NCBI RefSeq assembly: GCF_900188375.1
Contig: NZ_FZOO01000010.1
Coordinates: 62,001-126,000, forward strand
DNA length: 64,000 nucleotides
Reading direction: 5' to 3'
Source of the DNA: Geodermatophilus pulveris
Lineage (GTDB): Bacteria; Actinomycetota; Actinomycetes; Mycobacteriales; Geodermatophilaceae
Below are positions 17,006 to 28,197 of this stretch, piece after piece; the first letter of the stretch is position 1; the number at the start of each line of letters is the position of its first letter. The position numbers and the translations under genes were made by a program. The notes beneath the pieces are model-generated. The model had not been told where the DNA came from and made no database searches. It saw only the letters and a list, made by a program, of their open reading frames with translations.

Positions 17006-18337
17006 TCAGCCGTGGGCCTGGCCAGCGGCGGCCTGGGCGGGGGACGGCGGCAGCCCCTCGAGCGGGCCGGCCGACGGGCCCCGCGGGATGAGGAAGGACA
17101 TGGCCGCGGCGGCGAGGCACAGCGCCCCGGCCAGGAACCAGGCCAGGTCGTAGGAGCCGGTGACGTCGCGGACCACCCCGCCGCCGAAGGCCGCGAACGC
17201 CGCCCCCAGCTGGTGGGAGGCGAACACCCAGCCGAACACCACCGGCGCGCGGGGGCCGAAGAACTCCCGGCACAGCGCCAGGGTGGGCGGCACGGTGGCC
17301 ACCCAGTCCAGGCCGTAGAAGACGATGAACGCGACCATGCTGACGTGCAGCTCGGGCCCGAACAGGGCCGGCAGCAGGAACAGCGACATCCCGCGCAGCC
17401 CGTAGTAGGCCAGCAGCAGCAGCCGCGGGTCCACCCGGTCGGTGAGCCAGCCCGACAGCACCGTGCCGGCGATGTCGAAGACCCCGACGAGGGCGAGCAG
17501 CCAGGCCGCGGTGGTGATCGGCATGCCGTGGTCGTGCGCGGCCGGGATGAAGTGCGGCTGGACCAGCCCGTTGGTCGACAGCCCGCAGATGAAGAAGCCG
17601 CCGGCGAGCAGCCAGAACGGCACCGTGCGCACCGCCGAGAGCAGCCCGCGCACCGCCGTCCGCGCCGCGCCGGTGCGCACCGGGTCGACGTCGTCGGCGG
17701 CCGTCCCGCCGTAGGGCACGGCACCGACGTCCCGCGGCCGGTCGCGCAGCAGCCACAGCACCAGGGGGACGACGGCCAGCGCCGCCGCGGTCGTGCCCAG
17801 CGACGCCGCCCGCCAGCCCCAGCTCGCGTCGGCCCAGGCGACCAGCGGGAGGAAGACCAGCTGCCCGGTCGCGCTGCCCGCGGTGAGGACGCCGGACACC
17901 AGCCCGCGGCGGGCGACGAACCACCGGCCGGTCACGGTGGCCACCAGCGCCAGCGCCATCGACCCGGTGCCCAGGCCCACCAGGACGCCCCAGAGCAGCA
18001 CCAGCTGCCAGCTCGCCGTCATGAACACGGTCAGGCCGCTGCCGGTGGCGGTCAGCAGCAGCGCCGCGACGACGACCCGGCGGATGCCGAAGCGCTCCAT
18101 CAGCGCCGCGGCGAACGGCGCCGTGAGCCCGAACAGCGCCATGTTGACCGCGACGGCGGCCGAGATCGTGGTGACCGACCAGCCGAACTCCGCCCGCAGC
18201 GGGTCGATGAGCACCCCGGGCACCGCGCGGAACGCCGCGGCGCCGACCAGCGCCAGGAACGTCACGCCGGCGACCCACCAGGCCGGGTGGATGCCCGCGG
18301 TGCGCCGGGCGGCGGTGCTGGTCACGGCGGCCAGCAT
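17006..18337 (-). CDS. MFS transporter, oxalate/formate antiporter-like
   Basis: A 443-residue permease with about 12 hydrophobic segments in two six-helix halves separated by a polar loop near residue 205 (RDRPRDVGAVPYGG). The fold and the N-terminal IHPAWWVAGVTFLALVGAAAFRAVPGVL resemble the monocarboxylate/oxalate-formate branch of the MFS. The ATG at 18337 was chosen over upstream in-frame codons that overlap the regulator promoter region. It is divergent from a GlxA-type regulator, with 59 bp between starts, so that regulator may control it. Confidence 0.85.
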   Translation of the reverse strand: MLAAVTSTAARRTAGIHPAWWVAGVTFLALVGAAAFRAVPGVLIDPLRAEFGWSVTTISAAVAVNMALFGLTAPFAAALMERFGIRRVVVAALLLTATGSGLTVFMTASWQLVLLWGVLVGLGTGSMALALVATVTGRWFVARRGLVSGVLTAGSATGQLVFLPLVAWADASWGWRAASLGTTAAALAVVPLVLWLLRDRPRDVGAVPYGGTAADDVDPVRTGAARTAVRGLLSAVRTVPFWLLAGGFFICGLSTNGLVQPHFIPAAHDHGMPITTAAWLLALVGVFDIAGTVLSGWLTDRVDPRLLLLAYYGLRGMSLFLLPALFGPELHVSMVAFIVFYGLDWVATVPPTLALCREFFGPRAPVVFGWVFASHQLGAAFAAFGGGVVRDVTGSYDLAWFLAGALCLAAAAMSFLIPRGPSAGPLEGLPPSPAQAAAGQAHG

Positions 18338-18396
18338 GGCCGACCGGCGGGACGCCGGACAGTGGCCCGGCGGCCAACACGTGCAAGGATCCGGCC

Positions 18397-19416
18397 ATGA
18401 GACGGGTCCCGGGTCCGGCCACGACACGGGGGCCGCGCCACGAGGTCGCCGTCCTCGCGCTCCCCGGCTCCATCGCCTTCGAGCTCGGCCTGCCGCACCG
18501 GCTGCTGGAGTCCGCGGTGGACGAGGACGGGCACCGCCTCTACCGCGTGCGGGTGGCCACGCTGGACGGCGGCCCGGTGCGCACCTCGGCCGGCTACTCG
18601 ATCACCCCGGAGCACGACGGCACGCTGCTGGCCACGGCCGGCACGGTCGTCGTCCCGGGGGTGCAGGGCGGGCCGGCCATGACCGACGGCACCCTCCCCG
18701 GCGGGCTCGCCGAGGCGCTGCGCGACGCCGCCGGGCACGCCCGGATGGTGTCCATCTGCACCGGCGCCTTCGTGCTCGCCGCCGCCGGGCTGCTCGACGG
18801 CCGGCCGGCGACGACGCACTGGATGCACGCCGAGCCCTTCCGCCGGCTGTTCCCCGCCGTCCGGCTGGACCCCCGCGTGCTCTTCGTCGACCACGGCGAC
18901 GTGCTCACCTCCGCGGGCAACGCCGCCGGCATCGACCTGCTGCTGCACCTGGTGCGCCGCGACCACGGCTCCGGGGTGGCCAACCGGGTGGCCCGGCGCA
19001 ACGTCGTCGCCCCCTGGCGGGAGGGCGGCCAGGCCCAGTTCGTCGAGCGGCCGCTGCCCGAGGCCGGCGACGTGGGGACGGCGGCCACCCGCGCCTGGGC
19101 GGTCGAGCGGCTGGGCGAGCCGCTGACGCTGGCCGACCTGGCCGCGCACGCCCGGATGAGCGTGCGCACCTTCACCCGCCGGTTCCGCGAGGAGACCGGG
19201 GTCTCCCCGCTGCGCTGGCTGGCCGGGCAGCGGCTGGCGCTGGCGCGGCAGCTGCTGGAGAGCACCGACGCGCCCATCGACCGGGTCGCCGCCGACGCCG
19301 GCTTCGGCACGCCGGCCTCCCTGCGCCAGCACCTGCGGGCCAGCATCGGCGTGGCCCCGGGCACCTACCGGCGCACCTACCGCGGGGGGAGTGTGAGCGG
19401 CGCCTCCCCCATGTGA
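18397..19416 (+). CDS. GlxA-family transcriptional regulator (DJ-1/PfpI + AraC HTH)
   Basis: A 339-residue regulator. Residues about 10-190 form a DJ-1/PfpI-like sensor domain with the conserved cysteine segment SICTGAFVLAAAGLLDGR. The last 100 residues are an AraC DNA-binding domain with two helix-turn-helix motifs (LTLADLAAHARMSVRTFTRRF and IDRVAADAGFGTPASLRQHL). Position opposite the MFS gene suggests it senses the transported metabolite. The ATG start is 59 bp from the divergent start. Confidence 0.92.
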   Translation: MRRVPGPATTRGPRHEVAVLALPGSIAFELGLPHRLLESAVDEDGHRLYRVRVATLDGGPVRTSAGYSITPEHDGTLLATAGTVVVPGVQGGPAMTDGTLPGGLAEALRDAAGHARMVSICTGAFVLAAAGLLDGRPATTHWMHAEPFRRLFPAVRLDPRVLFVDHGDVLTSAGNAAGIDLLLHLVRRDHGSGVANRVARRNVVAPWREGGQAQFVERPLPEAGDVGTAATRAWAVERLGEPLTLADLAAHARMSVRTFTRRFREETGVSPLRWLAGQRLALARQLLESTDAPIDRVAADAGFGTPASLRQHLRASIGVAPGTYRRTYRGGSVSGASPM

Positions 19417-19636
19417 GGGCACAGTCGCGCACCGCGTCTGGTTGAGTGGGGTGTACCGGCGCCGCCCTCGCTCATCCGGAGCGGCAGGAATCGACGTCGG
19501 GCTGAGGCTGCGCCACCCCGGTGCGCCCGGCTGACCGACGTCTCGCCGACGAGCTGAGCCCGCCCTGCCCCGAGCAGGTGCGCCTGCGCTCGCGCGCCCC
19601 GAGGTGTCCGGCGGCCACTCGGACCTCGAGGAACCC

Positions 19637-21244
19637 ATGACCTCCCCCCAGCACCCCGCCCGCCCCGCCACCGGCGGCCCCGACCGACCCCGCCGCAGCC
19701 GCGGTGGCCGCGGCCGCGGCGGCCGTCCCGCCGGCGAGCCGCAGCAGGTCCCCGCCGCCCCGCGCGCCGCGGCCCCCGCCCCGCCGGTCGTCCCCACCGG
19801 CGGCGACGCCACCGTGCTGCCGACCGACACCACCTTCGCCGCCCTCGGCGTGCCCGCCCCGCTGGTCGAGGTGCTCACCGCCAGCGGCATCACCGCCCCG
19901 TTCCCCATCCAGGTCGCGACGCTGCCGGACTCCCTGGCCGGGCGCGACGTGCTCGGCCGCGGCCGCACCGGCTCGGGCAAGACGATCGCCTTCGCCCTGC
20001 CGCTGGTCGCCCGGCTGGCCGCGTCCGACAGCCGCCGGCAGCCGCGGCGGCCGCGGTCGCTGATCCTGGTGCCGACCCGCGAGCTGGCCAACCAGGTCGC
20101 CGCCGTGGTCGACCCGCTGGCCCGCGCCCTGGGCATGCGGACCGCCGTCGTCTTCGGCGGCGTGGGGCAGAACCCGCAGGTCCAGGCGCTGGCCGCGGGC
20201 CTCGACGTGCTCATCGCCTGCCCCGGCCGGCTGGAGGACCTGATCGGCCAGGGGCACGCCGACCTCGGCGCCGTGGAGATCACCATCCTCGACGAGGCCG
20301 ACCACATGGCCGACCTCGGCTTCCTGCCCGGCGTCAAGCGGCTGATGGACCGGACGCCCAGGACCGGCCAGCGGCTGCTGTTCTCCGCCACCCTGGACAA
20401 CGGCGTCGACGTGCTGGTCAAGCGCTACCTGACCAGCCCGACCACGCACTCGGTCGACCCGGCCGTGGCGCCGGTGTCGACGATGACCCACCACGTGCTC
20501 CGGGTCGAGGCCGCCGACAAGCCGGCCGTCGTGCGCGAGCTGGCCTCCGGCCTGGGCCGCAGCGTGCTGTTCACCCGCACCAAGCACCAGGCCAAGAAGC
20601 TGGCCAAGCAGCTCACCGCGTCCGGCGTCCCGGCCGTCGACCTGCACGGCAACCTCAGCCAGAACGCCCGCGAGCGCAACCTCGAGGCGTTCAGCAACGG
20701 CAGCACCCGGGTGCTGGTGGCCACCGACATCGCCGCCCGCGGCATCCACGTCGACGACGTGGCGCTGGTGGTGCACGTCGACCCGCCGACCGAGCACAAG
20801 GCCTACCTGCACCGGTCCGGGCGCACCGCCCGCGCCGGCGCCGGCGGCACCGTGGTCACCGTCACCACGCCCGACCAGGCCGGCGAGGTGCGCACCCTCG
20901 CCCGGCAGGCCGGCATCACGCCCACGGTGAGCGCGGTGCGCCCCGGCGCGGCCGAGATCACCGAGCTGACCGGCCCGGCCGCGCCGCACGTCGAGCCGGC
21001 ACCGACGCCGGAGCCCCAGCCCCAGGGCCCGGGCCAGGGCGGGGGACGGCGGCGCCGGCCGGCCGGCGGGTCCGGCCGCTCCGGCGGCCAGGCGGGCACC
21101 CCGGCCGCCGGCGGGACGGCGTCGTCCGCCCGCGGGCAGGGCCGCCCGGCGGGCCCGGCGCGCACCCGCGCCGAGCTGGCCGCGCGGGCCGGCAGCCACT
21201 CCGCGGCGTCCTTCAGCGGGCGCACCCGCCGCGGGGGCCGCTGA
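19637..21244 (+). CDS. DEAD-box ATP-dependent RNA helicase
   Basis: A 535-residue RNA helicase. After an arginine/glycine-rich N-terminus come the Q motif (FPIQVATLP), motif I GRTGSGKT, motif II DEAD, motif III SAT, motif V ATDIAARGIHVDDV and motif VI HRSGRTARAG. A low-complexity tail (GQGGGRRRRPAGGSGRSGG) is probably an RNA-binding extension. The ATG at 19637 was chosen because GAGGAACCC precedes it. The 220 bp before the start has no gene; it may be a long 5' leader, as in cold-induced helicases, but no defined motif is visible. Confidence 0.93.
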   Translation: MTSPQHPARPATGGPDRPRRSRGGRGRGGRPAGEPQQVPAAPRAAAPAPPVVPTGGDATVLPTDTTFAALGVPAPLVEVLTASGITAPFPIQVATLPDSLAGRDVLGRGRTGSGKTIAFALPLVARLAASDSRRQPRRPRSLILVPTRELANQVAAVVDPLARALGMRTAVVFGGVGQNPQVQALAAGLDVLIACPGRLEDLIGQGHADLGAVEITILDEADHMADLGFLPGVKRLMDRTPRTGQRLLFSATLDNGVDVLVKRYLTSPTTHSVDPAVAPVSTMTHHVLRVEAADKPAVVRELASGLGRSVLFTRTKHQAKKLAKQLTASGVPAVDLHGNLSQNARERNLEAFSNGSTRVLVATDIAARGIHVDDVALVVHVDPPTEHKAYLHRSGRTARAGAGGTVVTVTTPDQAGEVRTLARQAGITPTVSAVRPGAAEITELTGPAAPHVEPAPTPEPQPQGPGQGGGRRRRPAGGSGRSGGQAGTPAAGGTASSARGQGRPAGPARTRAELAARAGSHSAASFSGRTRRGGR

Positions 21245-21389
21245 GCCCCGGCCCGTGCCCTGCATCCGGTCGGCGGTCGGCGTGCGAACACCGGGTGCAG
21301 GGCTGTCCACGGGTCCTGCGCCCGTGCACCATCAGTCCCGAGCGGGGCCGCTGACGGGGCGGTCCACCGCCGATCCCCTGGAGGCCCGC

Positions 21390-21893
21390 GTGCCGCACCC
21401 GACCGGTCCCACCCGCTCCGCCCGCCGCGCCGCCGCGCTGGTGCTGACCCTCGGCGCCGTCCTCGTCAGCGGGTGCTCCGCCGACGAGGGCAGCACCGGG
21501 GAGGCGACCGCCGCCGAGGCACCGGCCAGCAGCGCGGCCCCCTCCAACAGCGCGGAGGCCTCCACCCCGGCGCCCGCACCGTCCGCGGCGGAGAGCCCGG
21601 CGGAGGCGGAGGTGCAGACCGTCGCGGCCAGCCTCGGCGAGATGTACATCGAGCTCGGCGGCGAGGTCTCCGCACCCGGCACCTACACCTTCGAGGTGGT
21701 CAACGACGGCCGCATGCCGCACGACTTCGTCGTCGAGCGGGACGGCGAGGACGTCACCGCCACCGAGGTGCTGCAGCCGGGTGAGTCGGCCACCCTCGAG
21801 GTCACGCTGGAGGACGGCGACTACGTCTTCTACTGCTCGGTGGGCAGCCACCGCGCCCAGGGCATGGAGACGCCGGTCAGCGTCGGCGCCTGA
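21390..21893 (+). CDS. Cupredoxin-like lipoprotein
   Basis: A 167-residue exported protein. A lipobox (VLVSGC) near residue 29 is followed by an Ala/Ser/Pro/Glu-rich linker of about 50 residues and a plastocyanin-like domain. Type 1 copper ligands are visible: histidine in GRMPHDFVVE and Cys-His-Met in FYCSVGSHRAQGM. It probably carries electrons or copper at the outer membrane face. The GTG start has GGAGG-like sequence just upstream. It stands alone, followed by a strong terminator. Confidence 0.88.
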   Translation: MPHPTGPTRSARRAAALVLTLGAVLVSGCSADEGSTGEATAAEAPASSAAPSNSAEASTPAPAPSAAESPAEAEVQTVAASLGEMYIELGGEVSAPGTYTFEVVNDGRMPHDFVVERDGEDVTATEVLQPGESATLEVTLEDGDYVFYCSVGSHRAQGMETPVSVGA

Positions 21894-21898
21894 GTCCC

Positions 21899-21926
21899 GG
21901 GGGCCGCCCGCGCGCGGGCGGCCCCC
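21899..21926. terminator. Bidirectional terminator hairpin
   Basis: A perfect 28-bp palindrome with half-arm GGGGGCCGCCCGCG sits between the converging cupredoxin gene and the isomerase gene that ends the sugar operon. Confidence 0.8.
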
Positions 21927-21931
21927 CGTCG

Positions 21932-22939
21932 TCAGGCCCCGCTGGCGAAGGCCGCGTCGAACGCGGCCGCCGGCGGGTCGAACGCCAGCCGCCGCACGAA
22001 CGCCAGCGCCTCGGGCGCGCCGACCAGCCGGTCCATGCCGGCGTCCTCCCACTCCACCGAGATCGGCCCGTCGTAGCCGATGGTGTTGAGCATCCGGAAG
22101 CAGGCCTCCCACGGGACGTCGCCGTGGCCGGTGGAGACGAAGTCCCAGCCGCGCCGCGGGTCGGCCCACGGCAGGTGCGAGCCCATCCGGCCGTTGCGGC
22201 CGTTGCCGACCTGCTTCTTCGCGTCCTTGCAGTCGACGTGGTAGATCCGGTCCCGGAAGTCCCAGAGGAAGCCCACCGGGTCGAGGTCCTGCCACACGAA
22301 GTGCGACGGGTCCCAGTTGAGCCCGAACGCCGCGCGGTGGCCGATGGCCTCCATGGTCCGGACCGTCGTCCAGTAGTCGTAGGCGATCTCCGACGGGTGC
22401 ACCTCGTGGGCGAACCGGACGCCGACCTCGTCGAAGACGTCGAGGATCGGGTTCCAGCGGTCGGCGAAGTCGCGGTAGCCCTCCTCGACCATCGACTCGG
22501 GCACGGGCGGGAACATCGCCACGGTCTTCCAGATCTTCGACCCGGTGAACCCGACGACGGTCTTCACGCCCAGCTTCGCCGCCGCGCGGGCCGTCGTCTT
22601 CATCTCCTCGGCCGCCCGCTGTCGGACGCCCTCGGGGTCGCCGTCCCCCCAGACACGCGGGTGCACCATGCCGCGGTGTCGCTCGTCGATCGGGTCGTCG
22701 CAGACGGCCTGGCCGTTGAGGTGGTTGGAGATCGCGACGACCGACAGGCCGTGCTTCTCCAGCAGGGCCAGCCGCTCCTCGACGTAGGAGTCGTCGGTCG
22801 CGGCGCGCTCGACGTCGAGGTGGTCGCCCCAGCAGGCGATCTCCAGGCCGTCGTAGCCCCACCCGGAGGCCAGCCGGCACACCTCCTCGAACGGCAGGTC
22901 GGCCCACTGGCCGGTGAACAGGGTGACGGGACGGGGCAT
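21932..22939 (-). CDS. Sugar phosphate isomerase/epimerase (xylose isomerase-like TIM barrel)
   Basis: A 335-residue member of the AP endonuclease 2/xylose isomerase-like TIM-barrel superfamily. Candidate metal ligands are in [33 protein letters not shown] and [10 protein letters not shown]. Last gene of the carbohydrate operon, 11 bp after the Gfo/Idh/MocA gene. Such pairs act on inositols or on 3-keto sugars; the exact reaction is not readable from the sequence. The ATG at 22939 was chosen because it opens on the conserved beta-1 strand ([17 protein letters not shown]). Confidence 0.88.
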   Translation of the reverse strand: MPRPVTLFTGQWADLPFEEVCRLASGWGYDGLEIACWGDHLDVERAATDDSYVEERLALLEKHGLSVVAISNHLNGQAVCDDPIDERHRGMVHPRVWGDGDPEGVRQRAAEEMKTTARAAAKLGVKTVVGFTGSKIWKTVAMFPPVPESMVEEGYRDFADRWNPILDVFDEVGVRFAHEVHPSEIAYDYWTTVRTMEAIGHRAAFGLNWDPSHFVWQDLDPVGFLWDFRDRIYHVDCKDAKKQVGNGRNGRMGSHLPWADPRRGWDFVSTGHGDVPWEACFRMLNTIGYDGPISVEWEDAGMDRLVGAPEALAFVRRLAFDPPAAAFDAAFASGA

Positions 22940-22950
22940 CGTCGTTCCTC

Positions 22951-24114
22951 TCAGATCCGGGTCCACACGGAGTCGGCCGCAGCGCTGCGCTCGACGGCGT
23001 CCAGCACCCGCTGCACCTGCAGCCCGTCGGCGAAGGACGGCGTCGGGTCCTCGCCCTTGCCGATGGCGGTCACCAGGTCGACGACCTGGTGGGTGAAACC
23101 GTGCTCGTAGCCCAGGCCGTGCCCGGCCGGCCACCACGCGCCGACGTAGGGGTGGCCGGGCTCGGTGACGACGATGCGGCGGAAGCCGGCGGTCTCGGCC
23201 GGCTCGTCACCGTCGTGGAAGTGCAGGACGTTCATGTCCTCGAAGTCGAAGGCCAGGCTGCCGCGTGAGCCGTTGACCTCGATCCGGATGGCGTTCTTCC
23301 GGCCGAGGGCGAACCGGGTCGCCTCGAAGGTGGCCAGCGCCCCGCCGTCGAACCGGCCGAGGAAGAGCGCGGCGTCGTCCACGGTGACCCTGCCGGTGCC
23401 CCGGCCGGCGACGCCGGACAGCGACCCCGCCGAGGCCGGCAGCGGCCGTTCCTCGACGAAGGTCTCCAGCACCGCGCTGACCCCGGTGAGCCGCTGCCCG
23501 GTGACGTGCTGGGTGAGGTCCACGATGTGCGCGCCGATGTCGCCGAGCGCACCCGAGCCGGCCCTGTCCTTCTCCAGCCGCCACGACATCGGCGCGGCCG
23601 GGTCGGCGATCCAGTCCTGCAGGTACTGGGCCCGCACGTGCCGGATCTCGCCGAGCCGGCCCTGCGCGACCAGCTCCCGCGCCAGGCCGATGGCCGGCAC
23701 GCGGCGGTAGGTGAAGCCGACCATCGACCGCACGCCGCGGGCTGCGGCGCGGGCGGCGGCGTCGGCCATCGCCTCGGCCTCGGCGACCGAGTTGGCCAGC
23801 GGCTTCTCGCAGAGCACGTGCTTGCCCGCCTCGAGCGCGGCGATCGCGATCTCGGCGTGGGTGTCGCCGGGGGTGCAGACGTCCACGAGGTCGACGTCGT
23901 CGCGCTCGAGCACGCGGCGCCAGTCGGTCTCGGTCGACGACCAGCCCAGGCGGGCTGCGGCGTCGGCGACGCGGACGGCGTCCCGGCCGGCCAGCACGGT
24001 GAGCGCGGGCCGCACCGGCAGGTCGAAGAAGTGAGGGGCAGTGCGCCAGGCCTGGGAGTGCGCGGCGCCCATGAAGGCGTAGCCGATCAGGCCGACGCCG
24101 AGGGTCGGGGTCAT
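22951..24114 (-). CDS. Gfo/Idh/MocA family oxidoreductase
   Basis: A 387-residue NAD(P)-dependent dehydrogenase. The N-terminal Rossmann fold has the motif [18 protein letters not shown], and the signature [17 protein letters not shown] contains the conserved EKP lysine. The C-terminal domain includes [17 protein letters not shown], the usual catalytic Asp/His region. It would oxidise a sugar or cyclitol hydroxyl. It lies between the binding-protein gene and the isomerase gene; a 30-bp palindrome precedes it. Confidence 0.92.
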   Translation of the reverse strand: MTPTLGVGLIGYAFMGAAHSQAWRTAPHFFDLPVRPALTVLAGRDAVRVADAAARLGWSSTETDWRRVLERDDVDLVDVCTPGDTHAEIAIAALEAGKHVLCEKPLANSVAEAEAMADAAARAAARGVRSMVGFTYRRVPAIGLARELVAQGRLGEIRHVRAQYLQDWIADPAAPMSWRLEKDRAGSGALGDIGAHIVDLTQHVTGQRLTGVSAVLETFVEERPLPASAGSLSGVAGRGTGRVTVDDAALFLGRFDGGALATFEATRFALGRKNAIRIEVNGSRGSLAFDFEDMNVLHFHDGDEPAETAGFRRIVVTEPGHPYVGAWWPAGHGLGYEHGFTHQVVDLVTAIGKGEDPTPSFADGLQVQRVLDAVERSAAADSVWTRI

Positions 24115-24133
24115 GCGGTCTCCTCACCGGAGC

Positions 24134-24163
24134 CGCCGGGGGACGGCGCGCCGTCCCCCGGCG
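24134..24163. terminator. Intercistronic hairpin after the binding-protein gene
   Basis: A perfect 30-bp palindrome with half-arm CGCCGGGGGACGGCG lies in the gap between the sugar-binding-protein gene and the dehydrogenase gene. Inside an operon such a hairpin could stabilise the upstream mRNA or partly terminate, giving more binding protein than enzyme. Confidence 0.7.
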
Positions 24164-24180
24164 ACCGGCGTGTCAGCGGG

Positions 24181-25245
24181 TCAGGACTCGAACGCGGCGT
24201 CGATGTACTGGTCGACGTTCTCGGCGGTCACGACAGGGGCGTCGAGCACGATCCTCTGCGGCACCCCCTGCGAGGAGAGGTCGGACAGGCTCTTGCCCTG
24301 CGCGATCAGCCGGGCGAGCGCGATGCCGTCCGCGGCCTGGGTGTGCGGGTAGATGACCGTCGCCTCGAGCACCGACTCGCCGGCCTGGATCTCGCGCATC
24401 GCGTTGGCCGATCCGGCGCCGCCGACCATGACGAACTCGCTGCGGCCGGCGTTGCTGATGGCGGCCAGGACGCCGACGCCCTGGTCGTCGTCGTGGTTCC
24501 AGATGGCGTCGATCTGCGGCGCGGCCTGCAGCAGGTTGGCCGTGGCCTCCTCGCCGCCCTCGACGGTGAAGTCCGCCGCCACCCGGTTGTCCACGTTGAG
24601 GCCGCACTCGGCCAGCGCGTCGGCGAAGCCCTGGCTGCGGTCCTGCGTCAGCGGCAGCGAGTCGATGCCGGCGATCTCCGCGACGACCGCGTCGGGCTGG
24701 TCGCCGAGCTGCTCGCAGATGTACTGGCCGGCCGAGACGCCCATGCCGTAGTTGTCGCCGAGGATGGTGGCCCGGGCGGCGAACGGGCTGTTGAACTCGC
24801 GGTCGACGTTGACGACCGGGATGCCGGCCTCCATGGCGCGCAAGGCGACGGGAGTCAGTGCGGCGCCGTCGAAGGGCAGCAGCACGATCGCGTCGACGCC
24901 CTCGTTGATGAAGGTCTCGACCTGGCTGATCTGGGTGCTCACGTCGTTGGTGCCCTCGGCGATCGAGAGCTCGACGTCCTCGTAGCCGTCGGCCTCGGCC
25001 TGCGCGGCCTGGCTGATGCCGGCCATCCAGCCGTGGTCGGCGGCCGGCGCGGAGAACCCGATGCGCACCGTCTCGCCGGCCTCGTCGTTGGGGCTGGCGG
25101 CCTGGCCGCCGCCGCCACCGCCACCGCCACCGCCGGAGCTCTCGGGGGTGTTGCCCGTGCAGCCGGCGACCAGGACGCCGGCGCCGAGGACGGCGAGCGC
25201 GGTCGACGTGACACGACGGAACGGGCGCTGCCTCGCTTCAGACAT
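24181..25245 (-). CDS. Sugar ABC transporter substrate-binding lipoprotein (RbsB/IbpA-like)
   Basis: A 354-residue lipoprotein. The lipobox LVAGC lies near residue 29, then a linker of ten consecutive glycines. The periplasmic-binding domain is of the ribose/galactose/inositol type (IGFSAPAADHGWMAGISQAAQAEA, then VDAIVLLPFDGAALTPV, then VVNVDREF). The ligand pocket cannot be assigned to one sugar. Ribose-type pentoses and inositols are the main candidates, given the neighbouring dehydrogenase and isomerase. Confidence 0.9.
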   Translation of the reverse strand: MSEARQRPFRRVTSTALAVLGAGVLVAGCTGNTPESSGGGGGGGGGGQAASPNDEAGETVRIGFSAPAADHGWMAGISQAAQAEADGYEDVELSIAEGTNDVSTQISQVETFINEGVDAIVLLPFDGAALTPVALRAMEAGIPVVNVDREFNSPFAARATILGDNYGMGVSAGQYICEQLGDQPDAVVAEIAGIDSLPLTQDRSQGFADALAECGLNVDNRVAADFTVEGGEEATANLLQAAPQIDAIWNHDDDQGVGVLAAISNAGRSEFVMVGGAGSANAMREIQAGESVLEATVIYPHTQAADGIALARLIAQGKSLSDLSSQGVPQRIVLDAPVVTAENVDQYIDAAFES

Positions 25246-25339
25246 GTTCTCTCCTCGGGTGTCGCCTCCCTGGCTGTCGTCGGCCAGGTGGTCGGGTCGT
25301 GCGGTGGTGCCGGTCCGGGGACGGGTGCCCCGGACCGCG

Positions 25340-26502
25340 TCAGGGGCGGTCGGTCGTCGCGCCGGGCGCGGGGCCGCCGGGTCCGCCGGGGGTCGCGCCG
25401 CCGGAGACGGTGCCGGCCGCGCCGGCCGGGGCGGGCGGGCTGCCGCCGGCCGAGCCGCGGCCGAGCCGGCCGAGGCTGAGGGAGCCGGTCGCGATCCGCA
25501 TCTGCAGCAGGACGGCGACGACGATGATCACGCCGCGGGCGACCGCCTGTGCGGAGCTGGACAGGTTGTTCAGCGTGAAGACGTTGCCGAGCGTGGTGAA
25601 GATCAGCACGCCGAGGACGGTGCCGACGATCGTGCCGCGGCCGCCGATCAGCAGCGTGCCGCCGATGACCACCGCGGCGATGGCGTCGAGCTCGTAGAGC
25701 GTGCCGTGCGTGGAGCTGCCGGTCGTCGTCCGGGCCATGAGCATGACCGCGGCGATGCCGCAGGTGACGCCGGAGAGCACGTAGAGCCACATGGTGTGCC
25801 GCTGCACCCGGATGCCGGCCAGCCGCGCGGCCTCGGCGTTGCCGCCGACGGCGAAGGTGCGCCGGCCGAACGTCGTCCGGTTGAGCAGCACCCACCCGGC
25901 GGCGGCGACCAGCGCGAAGATGACCACGAGCGTGGGCACGCCGAGGACGTCGCCGGAGAAGAAGGCGAGGAAGTCCCGGTCCTGCACGATCTGGGTGCGC
26001 CGGTTGGCGATGATCTCCGCGAGGCCGCGGGCGGCGGCCAGCATGGCCAGCGTCGCGATGAAGGCGACGAGCCTGCCGTAGGCGATGACGATCCCGTTGA
26101 CCAACCCGCAGCCGGCGCCCACCAGGAGCGCGGTGACCACCATGACGATCCAGTGGACGTCCGCCGCCATCGCCTGGGTGGCCAGCGTCGTCGCCCACAC
26201 CGAGGACAGCGCCACGATCGCCCCGACCGACAGGTCGATGCCACCGCCGATGATCACGAACGTCATGCCGATGCTGACCACGCCGATCACCGCGGCCAGC
26301 CGCAGGATCGTCAGCACGTTGTCGACGGCGAGGAACCGGTCGGGGGCGGTGGCGGTGCCGACGATGCAGAGCACCGCGAGGGCGACCACGAGGCCGAGGT
26401 TGCGGCCCGCGGGGCCGGCGAGGAACCCCGGCCCGCTGCGGCGCCCGGCCGCGCCGGATGGCTGCCGGGGAGCGTCGGTCCCCGTCGCCACGGTCGTGCT
26501 GC

Positions 26503-26506
<4 letters not shown>
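25340..26506 (-). CDS. Sugar ABC transporter permease (RbsC-like)
   Basis: A 388-residue permease with about ten hydrophobic segments and the family motifs IGMTFVIIGGGIDLSVGAIVAL and VVIGGTLLIGGRGTIVGTVLG. A low-complexity proline/glycine tail of about 30 residues extends the C-terminus. It overlaps the ATPase gene upstream by 4 bp and lies 94 bp before the binding-protein gene. Confidence 0.92.
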
Positions 26507-28092
<1,586 letters not shown>

Positions 28093-28097
28093 TTCTG

Positions 28098-28124
28098 CTC
28101 AACGCTGACCAATAGTCGGTTGAG
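28098..28124 (-). promoter_or_regulatory. Candidate ROK operator/promoter of the sugar operon
   Basis: A 27-bp imperfect dyad with outer arms CTCAAC and GTTGAG and inner GAC/GTC arms lies 5 bp before the ATPase start. It sits in an AT-richer stretch of a GC-rich genome. The ROK gene immediately upstream is the natural candidate to bind it. Confidence 0.5.
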
Positions 28125-28172
28125 GCGAGAACATAAGGGGACGGCGAGACGTGGTCAAGGACACGGTGCACC

Positions 28173-28190
28173 GGCCCTCCGCGGAGGGCC
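28173..28190. terminator. Terminator hairpin after the ROK gene
   Basis: A perfect 18-bp palindrome, GGCCCTCCGCGGAGGGCC, lies 8 bp downstream of the ROK stop codon. It separates the regulator transcript from the operon promoter. Confidence 0.7.
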
Positions 28191-28197
28191 GCCGCCG

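Noticed and set aside
25090-25140. Run of GCC/GGC repeats in the sugar-binding-protein gene
   Set aside because: It encodes the ten-glycine linker after the lipobox, a normal feature of exported lipoproteins, not an error or regulatory repeat.
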